Both the position numbers and the translations under genes were made by a program. The notes beneath the pieces were generated by a model. That model was not told the origin of the DNA and did no database searches. It saw nothing but the letters and a program-made list of their open reading frames with translations. From Hordeum vulgare subsp. vulgare (taxonomy: Eukaryota; Streptophyta; Magnoliopsida; Poales; Poaceae), in contig NC_058518.1 in the NCBI RefSeq assembly GCF_904849725.1, positions 10,126,147 to 10,190,146 of the forward strand: 64,000 nt of DNA, given 5' to 3'. Of this stretch, positions 44,453-55,101 are shown one piece after another (the first letter of the stretch is position 1; each line of letters begins with the position of its first letter).

Positions 44453-46218
44453 TGTTGGAAATATGCCCTAGAGGCAATAATAAAATGGTTCTTATCATAT
44501 TTCCTTGTTCATGATAATCATCTATTGTTCATGCTATAATTGTATTAACAGGAAACAGTAATACTTGTGTGAATAAATAGATCACAATGTGTCCCTAGCA
44601 AGCCTCTAGTTGGCTAGCTCGTTGATCAATAGATGATCATGGTTTCCTGATCATGGGCATTAGATGTCATTGATAACGGGATCACATCATTGGGAGAATG
44701 ATGTGATGGACACGACCCAATCCTAAGCATAGCACTAGATCGTATTGTTCGTATGCTAAACTTTTCTAATGTCAAGTGCCTTTTCCTTCGACCGTGAGAT
44801 TGTGCAACTCCCGGATACCGTAGGAGTGCTTTGGGTGTATCAGAGGTCACAACGTAACTGGGTGACTATAAAGGTGCACTACGGGTACCTCTGAAAGTGT
44901 ATGTTGGGTTGGTACGAATCAAGATCGGGATTTGTTACTCCGTGTGACGGAGAGGTATCTCTGGGCGCACTCAGTAGAACATCATCATGAGCTCAATGTG
45001 ATTAAAAAGTTAGTCATAGGATGATGTGCTACAGAATGAGTAAAGAGACTTACCGGTAACGAGATTGAACAATGTATAGGTATACCGACGATCGAATCTC
45101 GGACAAGTTCTCTACCGACACACAAAGGGAATTGTATACGCGATTGATTGAATCCTTGACATCGTGGTTCATCCCATAAGATCATCATGGAACATGTGGG
45201 AGCCACCATGGGTATCCAGATCCCGCTGATGGTTATTGGCCGGAGAGTGTCACGGTCAAGTCTACATGCCTCCCGAACCCATAGGGTCTATACAGTTAAG
45301 GTTCGATGACGCTAGGGTTATAGGGAATTGTTATAAGAGGTTACCGAAGGATGTTCTGAGTCACGGATGAGATCCCGGACGTCACGAGGAGCTCCAGAAT
45401 GGTCCGGAGGTAAAGATTGATATATAGGATGGGTGGGTTTGGACGCCGGAAATGTTTCGGGCACCACCGGCAAAGTGTTGGGACCACCGGAAGGGTTCTG
45501 GAGGCCCACCGGGAGTGGGCACAAGCCCCGGAAGGCTACGTGGGCCAAGTGCGGGAGGGAACCAGCCCCTATGTTGGCTGGTGTGCCCCCCACACCCAGC
45601 CCTTGCGCAACCAAGTGGGAGGGAGGGGAAACCCTAGGCGCTGGTGGGCCTAAGGCCCACCTAGGGGTGCGCCACCCCCTCTCCCTGCCCTGGCCGCCGC
45701 ACCTCCCATTTGGGGGGGCTTCCGCACCACCTAGGATGGCAACCCTAGGGGTGGCATGCCCCCCTCCCTCCTTCTATATATAGAGAGGGTTTTGGGGCTG
45801 TTTGGCACACAGTTTTCCCTCTCCCTCGATGCAGCCCTGCTCCCCTCCTTCCTCCTCTCCCACGATGCTTGCGAAGCCCTGTCGGGAGCCCTTGTCTCTC
45901 CATCGACACCATGCCGTCGTGTTGTCGGATATATTCCCCAACCTCTCCCTCCTCCTTGCTGGATCAAGGTGCGGGAGACGTCACTGGGCTACACGTGTGT
46001 TGAACGCGGAGGTGCCGTGGTTCGGCACTAGATCGGAATCACACCGCGATCTGAATCACCGCGAGTACGACTCCATCAACCACGTTCTAGCAACGCTTCC
46101 GCTTAGCGATCTTCAAAGGTATGAAGATGCACTCACCCCTCTCTCGTTGCTGGTCTCTCCATTGGAACATCTGAATATGGCGTAGGAAAATTTTAAATTT
46201 ATGCTACGTTACCCAACA
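44453..46218 (+). repeat. WIS-2 3' LTR (1766 bp)
   Basis: TGTTGGAAATATGCCC start and ACCCAACA end. TATA box at about 45775-45783. It is intact and supplies the reference for the part missing from the 5' LTR. Confidence 0.97.
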
Positions 46219-46345
46219 TATGTATCCACACATGTATTTGAGTTTCCAATCAATACAATTCTAGCATGGATAGTAAACGATTATCTTGAACAAGGAAATA
46301 TAATAATAACTATGTTATTATTGCCTCTAGGGCATATTTCCAACA
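46219..46345 (-). repeat. Outer end of a WIS/BARE-type LTR on the minus strand
   Basis: On the minus strand it starts TGTTGGAAATATGCCC (46345) and runs 127 bp until cut by the WIS-2 insertion. It matches the same part of 48265-48389. No polypurine tract follows, so this is an outer 5' edge. The rest of that LTR has been deleted on the far side of WIS-2. Confidence 0.9.
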
Positions 46346-46573
46346 CCTGTATCCCCTCGTCGGACCCTCACCGCGCCGCCAACCATTCTGAGAAACCGGC
46401 GACGGATCTTGGCGGGATCCAGATCCGCGGCCACCGTCATGCCCACCATCGCCCGAGAACCTGCCTATTCCCGATGGCCATGAGGGCTAGTACACGCGTT
46501 GCATGACCACGGGCGTCGCCCCGTCTTCCACGCACGAGAACAACAGCGGAGCGCCTGGCGCAGCGGCTACCTC
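46346..46573. other. GC-rich 228-bp island between two LTRs
   Basis: Bounded by the LTR end at 46345 and the LTR start at 46574. It is GC-rich with many CG dinucleotides and does not match other parts of the window. Open frames cross it on both strands without recognisable motifs. It may be a captured gene fragment or part of another element. ACCTC at 46569-46573 should be the left target duplication of element 4. Confidence 0.5.
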
Positions 46574-48389
46574 TGTAGGGGAACGTCGCATGGGAAACAA
46601 AAATTTTCATACGCGCACGAAGACCTATCATGGTGATGCCCATCTACGAGAGGGGATGAGTGATCTACGTACCCTTATAGATCGTACAGCAGAAGCGTTA
46701 GTGAACGCGGTTGATGTAGTGGAACGTCCTCACGTCCCTCGATCCGCCCCGCGAACTATCCCGCGATCAGTCCCACGATCTAGTGCCGAACGGACGGCAC
46801 CTCCGCGTTCAGCACACGTACAGCTCGACGATGATCTCGGCCTTCTTGATCCATCAAGAGAGACGGAGAGGTAGAAGAGTTCTCCGGCAGCGTGACGGTG
46901 CTCCGGAGGTTGGTGATGATCTTGTCTCAGCAGGGCTTCGCCCGAGCTCCGCAGAAACGCGATCTAGAGGTAAAACCGTGGAGATATGTGGTCGGGCTGC
47001 CGTGGCAAAGTTGTCTCAAATCAGCCCTAAAACCTCCGTATATATAGGTGGGAGGGAGGGGACCTTGCCTTGGGGCTCAAGGAGCCCCAAGGGGGTCGGC
47101 CGAGTCCAAGGGGGAAAGTTCCCCCCCCCCCAAACCGAGTTGGACTTGGTTTGGTGGGAGGGAGTCCTTCCTTCCCTTCCCACCTCCTCTTTTTTCTTTT
47201 CTTTTCTCCTTGATTTTCTTCTCTAGGCGCATAGGGCCCTCTTGGGCTGTCCCACCAGCCCACTAAGGGCTGGTGCGCCACCCTCATGGCCTATGGGCTT
47301 CCCCGGGGTGGGTTGCCCCCCCCCCCCCGGTGAACTCCCGGAACCCATTCGTCATTCCCGGTAACTCCGAAAACCTTCCGGTAATCAAATGAGGTCATCC
47401 TATATATCAATCTTCGTTTCAGGACCATTCCGGAAACCCTCATGACGTCCGTGATCTCATCCAGGACTCCGAACAACATTCGGTAACCAACCATATAACT
47501 CAAATACGCATAAAACAACGTCGAACCTTAAGTGTGCAGACCCTGCGGGTTCGAGAACTATGTAGACATGACCCGAGAGACTCCTCGGTCAATATCCAAT
47601 AGCGGGACCTGGATGCCCATATTGGATCCTACATATTCTACGAAGATCTTATCGTTTGAACCTCAGTGCCAAGGATTCATATAATCCCGTATGTCATTCC
47701 CTTTGTCCTTCGGTATGTTACTTGCCCGAGATTCGATCGTCAGTATCCGCATACCTATTTCAATCTCGTTTACCGACAAGTCTCTTTACTCGTTCCGTAA
47801 CACAAGCTCCCGCAACTTACACTAAGTCACATTGCTTGCAAGGCTTGTGTGTGATGTTGTATTACCGAGTGGGCCCCGAGATACCTCTCCGTCACACGGA
47901 GTGACAAATCCCAGTCTCGATCCATACTAACTCAACGAACACCTTTGGAGATACCTGTAGAGCATCTTTATAGTCACCCAGTTACGTTGCGACGTTTGAT
48001 ACACACAAAGCATTCCTCCGGTGTCCGTGAGTTATATGATCTCATGGTCATAGGAACAAATACTTGACACGCAGAAAACAGTAGCAACAAAATGACACGA
48101 TCAACATGCTACGTCTATTAGTTTGGGTCTAGTCCATCACATGATTCTCCTAATGATGTGATCCCGTTATCAAGTGACAACACTTGCCCATGGCCAGGAA
48201 ACCTTGACCATCTTTGATCAACGAGCTAGTCAACTAGAGGCTTACTAGGGATAGTGTTTTGCCTATGTATCCACACAAGTATTGTGTTTCCAATCAATAC
48301 AATTATAGCATGGATAATAAACGATTATCATGAACTAAGAAATATAATAATAACTAATTTATTATTGCCTCTAGGGCATATTTCCAACA
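46574..48389 (-). repeat. Element 4 3' LTR (1816 bp), mosaic
   Basis: On the minus strand it starts TGTTGGAAATATGCCC (48389) and ends GTTCCCCTACA (46574). The first ~250 bases resemble WIS; the rest resembles BARE1/Angela (GACTAGACCCAAACTAATAG onward). TATA at about 47039-47046. Confidence 0.95.
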
Positions 48390-48402
48390 GTCTCCCACTT
48401 GC
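48390..48402 (-). promoter_or_regulatory. Element 4 polypurine tract
   Basis: On the minus strand GCAAGTGGGAGAC abuts the 3' LTR. It is perfectly kept although the neighbouring coding region is decayed. Confidence 0.9.
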
Positions 48403-51400
48403 ACTAGAGTTAATAATCTAGTTCACATCACCATGTGATTCCAACGAATCCAACACCCATATAGTTATGGGGTCTGATCACGTCTTGCTCGTGAGAGAGG
48501 TTTTAGTCAATGGTTCTGAAACTTTCAGATCCGTGCGTTCTTTACAAATCTTTATGTCATCTTATAGATGCTGCTACTACGTGCTATTCGGAAATGCTCC
48601 AAATATCTACTCTACTATATGAATCCGTTTCACTACTCATAGTTATTCGGATTAGTGTCAAAGCTTGCATCGACGTAACCCTTTACGACGAACTCTTTAA
48701 CCACCTCCATAATCGAGAAAAATTCCTTAGTCTATTTGTTACTAAGGATAAATTTTGACCGCTGCTAGTGATTCAATCATGGATCACTCTCTGTACCTCT
48801 CAACAGACTTTGAGTCAAGGCACACATCAGGTGCGGTACACAACATGGCATACTTTAGATTCTACGGCTAAGGCATAGAAGACGACCTTCGTCTATTCTC
48901 TTTATTCTGCCGGGGTCGGGTTTTGAGTCTTACTCAAATTCACACCTCACAACGCAACCAAGAACTCCTTCTTTGCTGATCTATTTTGAACTCCTTCAAA
49001 AACTTGTCAAGGCATGCATCTTGTTGAAACTTCCATTAAGCGCTTTCGATCTATCTCCATAGATCTTTGATGCTCAATGTTCAAGTAGCTCAATCCAGGT
49101 ATTCCTTTGAAAACTCCTTTCAAACAACCTTGTATGTTTTACAGAAATTCTACATTACTTCTGATCCACAATATGTCAACCACATATACTTATCAGAAAT
49201 TCTATAGTGCTCCCACTCACTTCTTTGGAAATACAAGTTTCTCATAAACCTTGTACAAACCCAAAATCTTTGATCATCTCATCAAAGTATATATATTCCA
49301 ACTCCGAGATGCTTGCACCAGTCCATTGAAGGATCGCTAGAGCTTGCATACTTGCTAGTATCTTTAGGATCGACAAAACCTCCTGGTTGTATCACATACA
49401 ATGTTTGCTCAAGGAAACCGTCGAGAAAACAATGTTTTGACATCTTACGTGCAATATTTCATAAATAATGCATCAACAACTAACATAATTCTAACAGACC
49501 TTTAGCATCGCTACGAGTGAGAAAGTCTCATCATAGTCAACTGTTTGATCTTGTCGAAAACATTTTTGCGACAAGTCGAGCTTTTCTTAATAGTGACTTA
49601 TCACCATCATCGTCTGTCTTCTTTTAAAGATCCATCTTTACTCAATAGTCTTATGACCATCAAGTAGTTCTTTCAAAGTCTACACTTTGTTTTCATACAT
49701 GGATCCTCTCTCGGATTTCATGGCTTCCAGCCATTTGTCGGAATCTTGGCCCACCATCGCTTTCTCCATAACTCGTAGGTTCACTGTTGCTCAACAACAT
49801 GACCTCCAAGACAGGGTTACCGTACCACTCTGTAGTAGTATGCGACCTTGTCAACCTACGAGGCTTGTAGTAACTTGATCCGATGCTTGATGATCACCAT
49901 CATCAGCTTCCACTTCAATTGGTGTAGGCACCACAGGAACAACTTCCTGCGCCCTGCTACACACTGGTTGAAGTGATGGTTCAATAACCTCATCAAGTTC
50001 TACTACCCTCCCACTCAATTCTTTCGAGAGAAACCTTTCCTCGAGAAAGGATCCGTTTCTAGAAACAAACACTTTGCTTTCGGATCTGAGATAGGAGATG
50101 TACCCAACTGTTTTGGATATCCTATGAAGATGCATTTATCCGCTTTGGGTTCGAGCTTATCAGACTGAAACTTTTTCACATAAGTGTCGAAACCCCAAAC
50201 TTTCAAGAAACGTCAGTTTAGATTTCTCTAAACCTCAGTCTATACTGTGTCATCTCAACGGAAATACGCGGTGCCCTATTTAAAGTGAGTGCGGTTGTCT
50301 CTAATGCATAACCCATAAACGATAGTGGTAATTCGATAAGAGACATCATAGTATGCACCATACCAAATAGTGCGTGGCTATGACGTTCAGACACATCATC
50401 ACACTATGATGTTCCAGGTGGCATGAACTGCGAAACAATTTCCACATTGTCTTAACTGTGTACCAAAACTCGTAATTCAGATATTCATTTCCATGATCAT
50501 ATCATAGACAGTTTATCCTCTTGTTACGATGAACTTCACTCTGAAACGGAATTGAACTTTTCAACATCTCAGACTTGTGATTCATTAAGTAAATACTCCT
50601 GTATCTACTCAAATCGTCAGTGAAGTAAGAACAAAATGATATCCACTGCGTGCCTCAGCACCCATTGGACTGCATACATCAAAATGTATCACTTCCAACA
50701 AGTTACTATCTTATTTCATCTCAATGAAAACAAGTCCTTGCTCATGTGGTATGATTTGCATGTCACTAGTGATTCGAAATCAGGTGAGTACAAAGATCCA
50801 TCAGCATGGAGCCTCTTCATGCAATTTATACTAACATGACTCAAGCGGCAGTGCCACAAGTAAGTGGTACTATCATCATCAACTCGTATCTTTTGGCACC
50901 AATATCATGAACATGTGTAACACTACGATCGAGATTCAATAAACCATTGAAGGTGATTATTCAAGAAAATAGAGTAACCATTATTCTCTTTAAATGAATA
51001 ATCGTATTGCAATAAACACGATCCAATCATGTTCATGCTTAACGCAAGCACCAAATAACAATTATTTAGGTTTAACACCAATCCCGATGGTAGAGGGAGC
51101 GTGTGACGTTTGATCATATCAACCTTGGAAACACTTCCAACACGTATCGTCACCTCGCCTTTAGCTAGTCTCCGTTTATGTAGTAGCTTACATTTCGTGT
51201 TACTAATCACTTAGCAACCGAACCGGTATCCAATACCCTCATGCTACTAGGAGTACTAGTAAAGTACACATCAACATCATGTATATCAAATACACTTCTT
51301 TCGACTTTTGCCAGCCTTCTTATCTACCAAGTATCTAGAGTTGCTCCGCCTCAGTGACTGTTCCCCTCATTACAGAAGCACTTAGTCTCGGGTTTGGGTT

Positions 51401-52017
51401 TAATCTTGGGTCTCTTCATTAGTGCAGCAACTGTTTTGCCGTTTCACAAAGTATCCCTTCTAGCCCTTGCCTTTCTTGAAACTTAGTGGTTTTACAAACC
51501 ATCAACTATTGATGCTCCTTCTTGATTTCTACTTTCGCAGTGTCAAACATCGCGAATCGCTCAAGGATCATTGTATGTATCCTTGATATGTTATAGTTCA
51601 TCACGAAGCTCTCACAGCTTGGTGGCAGTGACTTTGGAGAACTATCACTGTCTCATCTGGAAGATTAACTCCCACTTGATTCAAGCGATTGTCGTACTCA
51701 GACAATCTGAGCACATGCTCAACGATTGAGCCTTTCTCCTTTACTTTGTGGACAAAGAATCTTGTCGGAGGTCTCGTACCTCTTAACAATGGCACAAGCA
51801 TGAAATCACAATTTCATCTCTTTAGAACATCACTTATGTTCCGTGACGTTTTACAACGTTTTCGGCGCCTTGCTTCTAAGCCATTAAGTATTTTTGTACT
51901 GAACTATCGTGTAGTCATCAGAAACGTGTATGTCGGATGTTCACAGCATCCACAGACGACGCTCGAGGTGCAGCACACCGAGTGGTGCATTAAGGACATA
52001 AGCCTTCTGTGCAGCAA
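48390..52017 (-). pseudogene. gag-pol: Element 4 gag-pol relic
   Basis: It begins on the minus strand with degraded Gag (51801-51601, LPDETV; 51540-51330, basic and knuckle region). It then runs through protease/pre-integrase (51210-50923, RRLAKGEVTIRVG), integrase C-terminus and linker (50206-49851, GYISYLRSESKVFV, SKELSGR), reverse transcriptase and RNase H (about 49800-48520) to a polypurine tract at 48402-48390. Frameshifts and stops occur every few hundred bases or less. No domain has an intact frame, and catalytic motifs cannot be read through. The decay is much stronger than in its own LTRs. Confidence 0.9.
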
Positions 52018-52022
52018 TGAGG
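52018..52022. repeat. Target-site duplication TGAGG of Angela-5
   Basis: TGAGG at 52018-52022 recurs at 60950-60954. Confidence 0.95.
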
Positions 52023-53844
52023 TGTTGGAATTATGCCCTAGAGGCAATAATAAATATATAGTTATTATTATAATTCCTGTATCAAGATAATAGTTTATTA
52101 TCCATGCTATAATTGTATTGAATGAAGACGCATTTACATGTGTGGATTCATAGACAAAACACCGTCCCTAGAATGCCTCTAGTTGGCTAGCCAGTTGATC
52201 AATGATAGTCAGTGTCTTCTGATTATGAACAAGGTGTTGTTGCTTGATAACTGGATCACGTCATTGGGAGAATCACGTGATGGACTAGACCCAAACTAAT
52301 AGACATAGCATGTTGATCGTGTCATTTTGTTGCTACTGTTTTCTGCGTGTCAAGTATTTATTCCTATGACCATGAGATCATATAACTCACTGACACCGGA
52401 GGAATGCTTTGTGTGTATCAAACATCGCAACGTAACTGGGTGACTATAAAGATGCTCTACAGGTATCTCCGAAGGTGTTAGTTGAGTTAGTATGGATCAA
52501 GACTGGAATTTGTCACTCCGTGTGACGGAGAGGTATCTCGGGGCCCACTCGGTAATACAACGTCACACACAAGCCTTGCAAGCAATGTAACTTAGTGTAA
52601 GTTGCGGGATCTTGTATTACGGAACGAGTAAAGAGACTTGCCGGTAAACGAGATTGAAATAGGTATGCGGATACTGACGATCGAATCTCGGGCAAGTAAC
52701 ATACCGAAGGACAAAGGGAATGACATACGGGATTATACGAATCCTTGGCACTGAGGTTCAAACAATAAGATCTTCGTAGAATATGTAGGATCCAATATGG
52801 GCATCCAGGTCCCGCTATTGGATATTGACCGAGGAGTCTCTCGGGTCATGTCTACATAGTTCTCGAACCCGCAGGGTCTGCACACTTAAGGTTCGACGTT
52901 GTTTTATGCGCATTTGAGTTATATGGTTGGTTACCGAATGTTGTTCGGAGTCTCGGATGAGATCACGGACGTCACGAGGGTTTCCGGAATAGTCCGGAAA
53001 CGAAGATTGATATATAGGATGACCTCATTTGATTACCGGAAGGTTTTCGGAGTTACCGGGAATGTACCGGGAATGACGAATGGGTTCCGGAAGTTCACCG
53101 GGGGGGCAACCCACCCCGGGGAAGCCCATAGGCCTTGGGGGAGACACACCAGCCCTTAGTGGGCTGGTGGGACAGCCCACAAGTGGTCTATGCGCCAAGA
53201 GAAGAAAAATCAAGAGGAAAAGAAAAAAAAAAGGAGGAGGTGGGAAGGGAGGAGGACTCCCTCCCACCAAACCTAGTCCAACTCGGTTTGGGGGTGGGAG
53301 AGTCCTCCCCCTTGGCTCGGCCGACCCCCTTGAGGGTCCTTGGACCCCAAGGCAAGGCCCCCTCCCTCCCACCTATATATACGGAGGTTTTAGGGCTGAT
53401 TTGGGACGACTTTTCCACGGCAGCCCGACCACATACCTCCACGGTTTTTCCTCTAGATCGCGTTTCTGCGGAGCTCGGGCGGAACCCTGCTGAGACAAGG
53501 TCATCACCAACCTCCGGAGCGCCGTCACGCTGCCGGAGAACTCTTCTACTTCTCCGTCTCTCTTGCTGGATCAAGAAGGCCGAGATCATCGTCGAGCTGT
53601 ACGTGTGCTGAACGCGGAGGTGCCGTCCGTTCGGTACTAGATCGTGGGACTGATCGCGGGATTGTTCGCGGGGCGGATCGAGGGACGTGAGGACATTCCA
53701 CTACATCAACCGCGTTCTCTAACACTTCTGCTGTACGGTCTACAAGGGTATGTAGATCACTCATCCTCTCGTAGATGGACATCACCATGATAGGTCTTCG
53801 TGCGCGCAGGAAATTTTTTGTTTCCCATGCGACGTTCACCAACA
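52023..53844 (+). repeat. Angela-5 5' LTR (1822 bp)
   Basis: TGTTGGAATTATGCCC start and GTTCACCAACA end. TATA box (TATATATAC) at about 53374-53382. Confidence 0.97.
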
Positions 53845-53845
53845 A

Positions 53846-53862
53846 TGGCATCATGAGCTAGG
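53846..53862 (+). promoter_or_regulatory. Angela-5 primer binding site
   Basis: TGGCATCATGAGCTAGG lies one base after the LTR and is the same as in Angela-1. Confidence 0.8.
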
Positions 53863-55101
53863 TTCATGCGTAGATGTCTTCTCGAGTAGAACACAAAAGT
53901 TTTTGTGGGCGGTGATGTGCGTTTTGCTGCCCTCCTTAGTCTTTTCTTGATTCCGCGGTATTGTTGGATTGAAGCGGCTTGGACTGACATTACTCGTACG
54001 CTTACGAGAGACTGGTTTCATCGTTACGAGTAACCCCCTTTGCTCAAAGATGACTGGCAAGTGACGGTTTCTCCAACTTTAGTTGAATCGGATTTGACCG
54101 AGGAGGTCCTTGGATGAGGTTAAATAGCAACTCATATATCTCCATTGTGGTGTTTGCGTAAGTAAGATGCGATCCTACTAGATACCCTTGGTCACCACGT
54201 AAAACATGCAACAACAAAATTAGAGGACGTCTAACTTGTTTTTGCAGGGTATGATTGTGATGTGATATGGCCAACGATGTGATGTGATATATTGGATGTA
54301 TGAGATGATCATGTTGTAATAGAAATATCGACTTGCACGTCGATGGTACGGCAACCGGCAGGAGCCATAGGGTTGTCTTTATACTAACGTTTGTGCTTGC
54401 AGATGCGTTTACTATTTTGCTAGGATGTAGCTTTAGTAGTAATAGCATAAGTAGCACGACAACCCCGATGGCAACACGTTGATGGATGATCATGGTGTGG
54501 CGCCGGTGACAAGAAGATCGTGCCGTTGCTTTGGTGATGGAGATCAAGAAGCACGTGATGATGGCCATATCATGTCACTTATGAATTGCATGTGATGTTA
54601 ATCCTTTTATGCACCTTATTTTGCTTAGAACGACGGTAGCATTATGAGGTGATCTCTCACTAAAATTTCAAGACGAAATTGTGTTCTCCCCGACTATGCA
54701 CCGTTGCTACAGTTCGTCGTTTCGAGACACCACGTGATGATCGGGTGTGATAGACTCAACGTTCACATACAACGGGTGCAAAACAGTTGCGCACGCGGAA
54801 CACTCGGGTTAAGCTTGACGAGCCTAGCATGTGCAGACATGGCCTCGGAACACATGAGACCGAAAGGTCGATCATGAATCATATAGTTGATATGATTAGC
54901 ATAGGGATGCTTACCACTGAAACTATACTCAACTCATGTGATGATCGGACTTGGGATAGTGTAAGTGGATCATGAACCACTCAAATGACTAGAGAGATGT
55001 ACTTTTTGAGTGGGAGTTTAGCATATAATTTGATTAAGTTGAAATCTAATTATCTTGAACATAGTCTAAAGTCCACTTTGAATATATTTGTGTTGTAGAT
55101 C
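53863..55101 (+). other. Angela-5 leader
   Basis: Non-coding leader aligned with 17289-18527 of Angela-1. The antisense frame 54568-54044 is the counterpart of the one in Angela-1. Confidence 0.8.

Larger units (their letters stand above)
20352..46218 (+). mobile_element. WIS-2, WIS-type copia element split by a gypsy insertion
   Basis: The left part is 20352-25142 (truncated 5' LTR, leader, gag to integrase). The right part is 42453-46218 (integrase C-terminus to RNase H, then 3' LTR). The two parts join in register at GGGGC, the target duplication of the gypsy element between them. Its polyprotein carries several stops and frameshifts on both sides, so it is an old, dead copy. It lies in a minus-strand LTR whose end survives at 46219-46345. 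Confidence 0.95.

Noticed and set aside
53188..53589. Pro/Arg/Gly-rich frames in LTRs (also 11872-12381, 18703-19206, 46783-47226, 60299-60694, 62527-62964)
   Set aside because: They lie across the TATA, GC-rich and C-tract part of BARE-type LTRs, differ in frame between copies and carry no domain.
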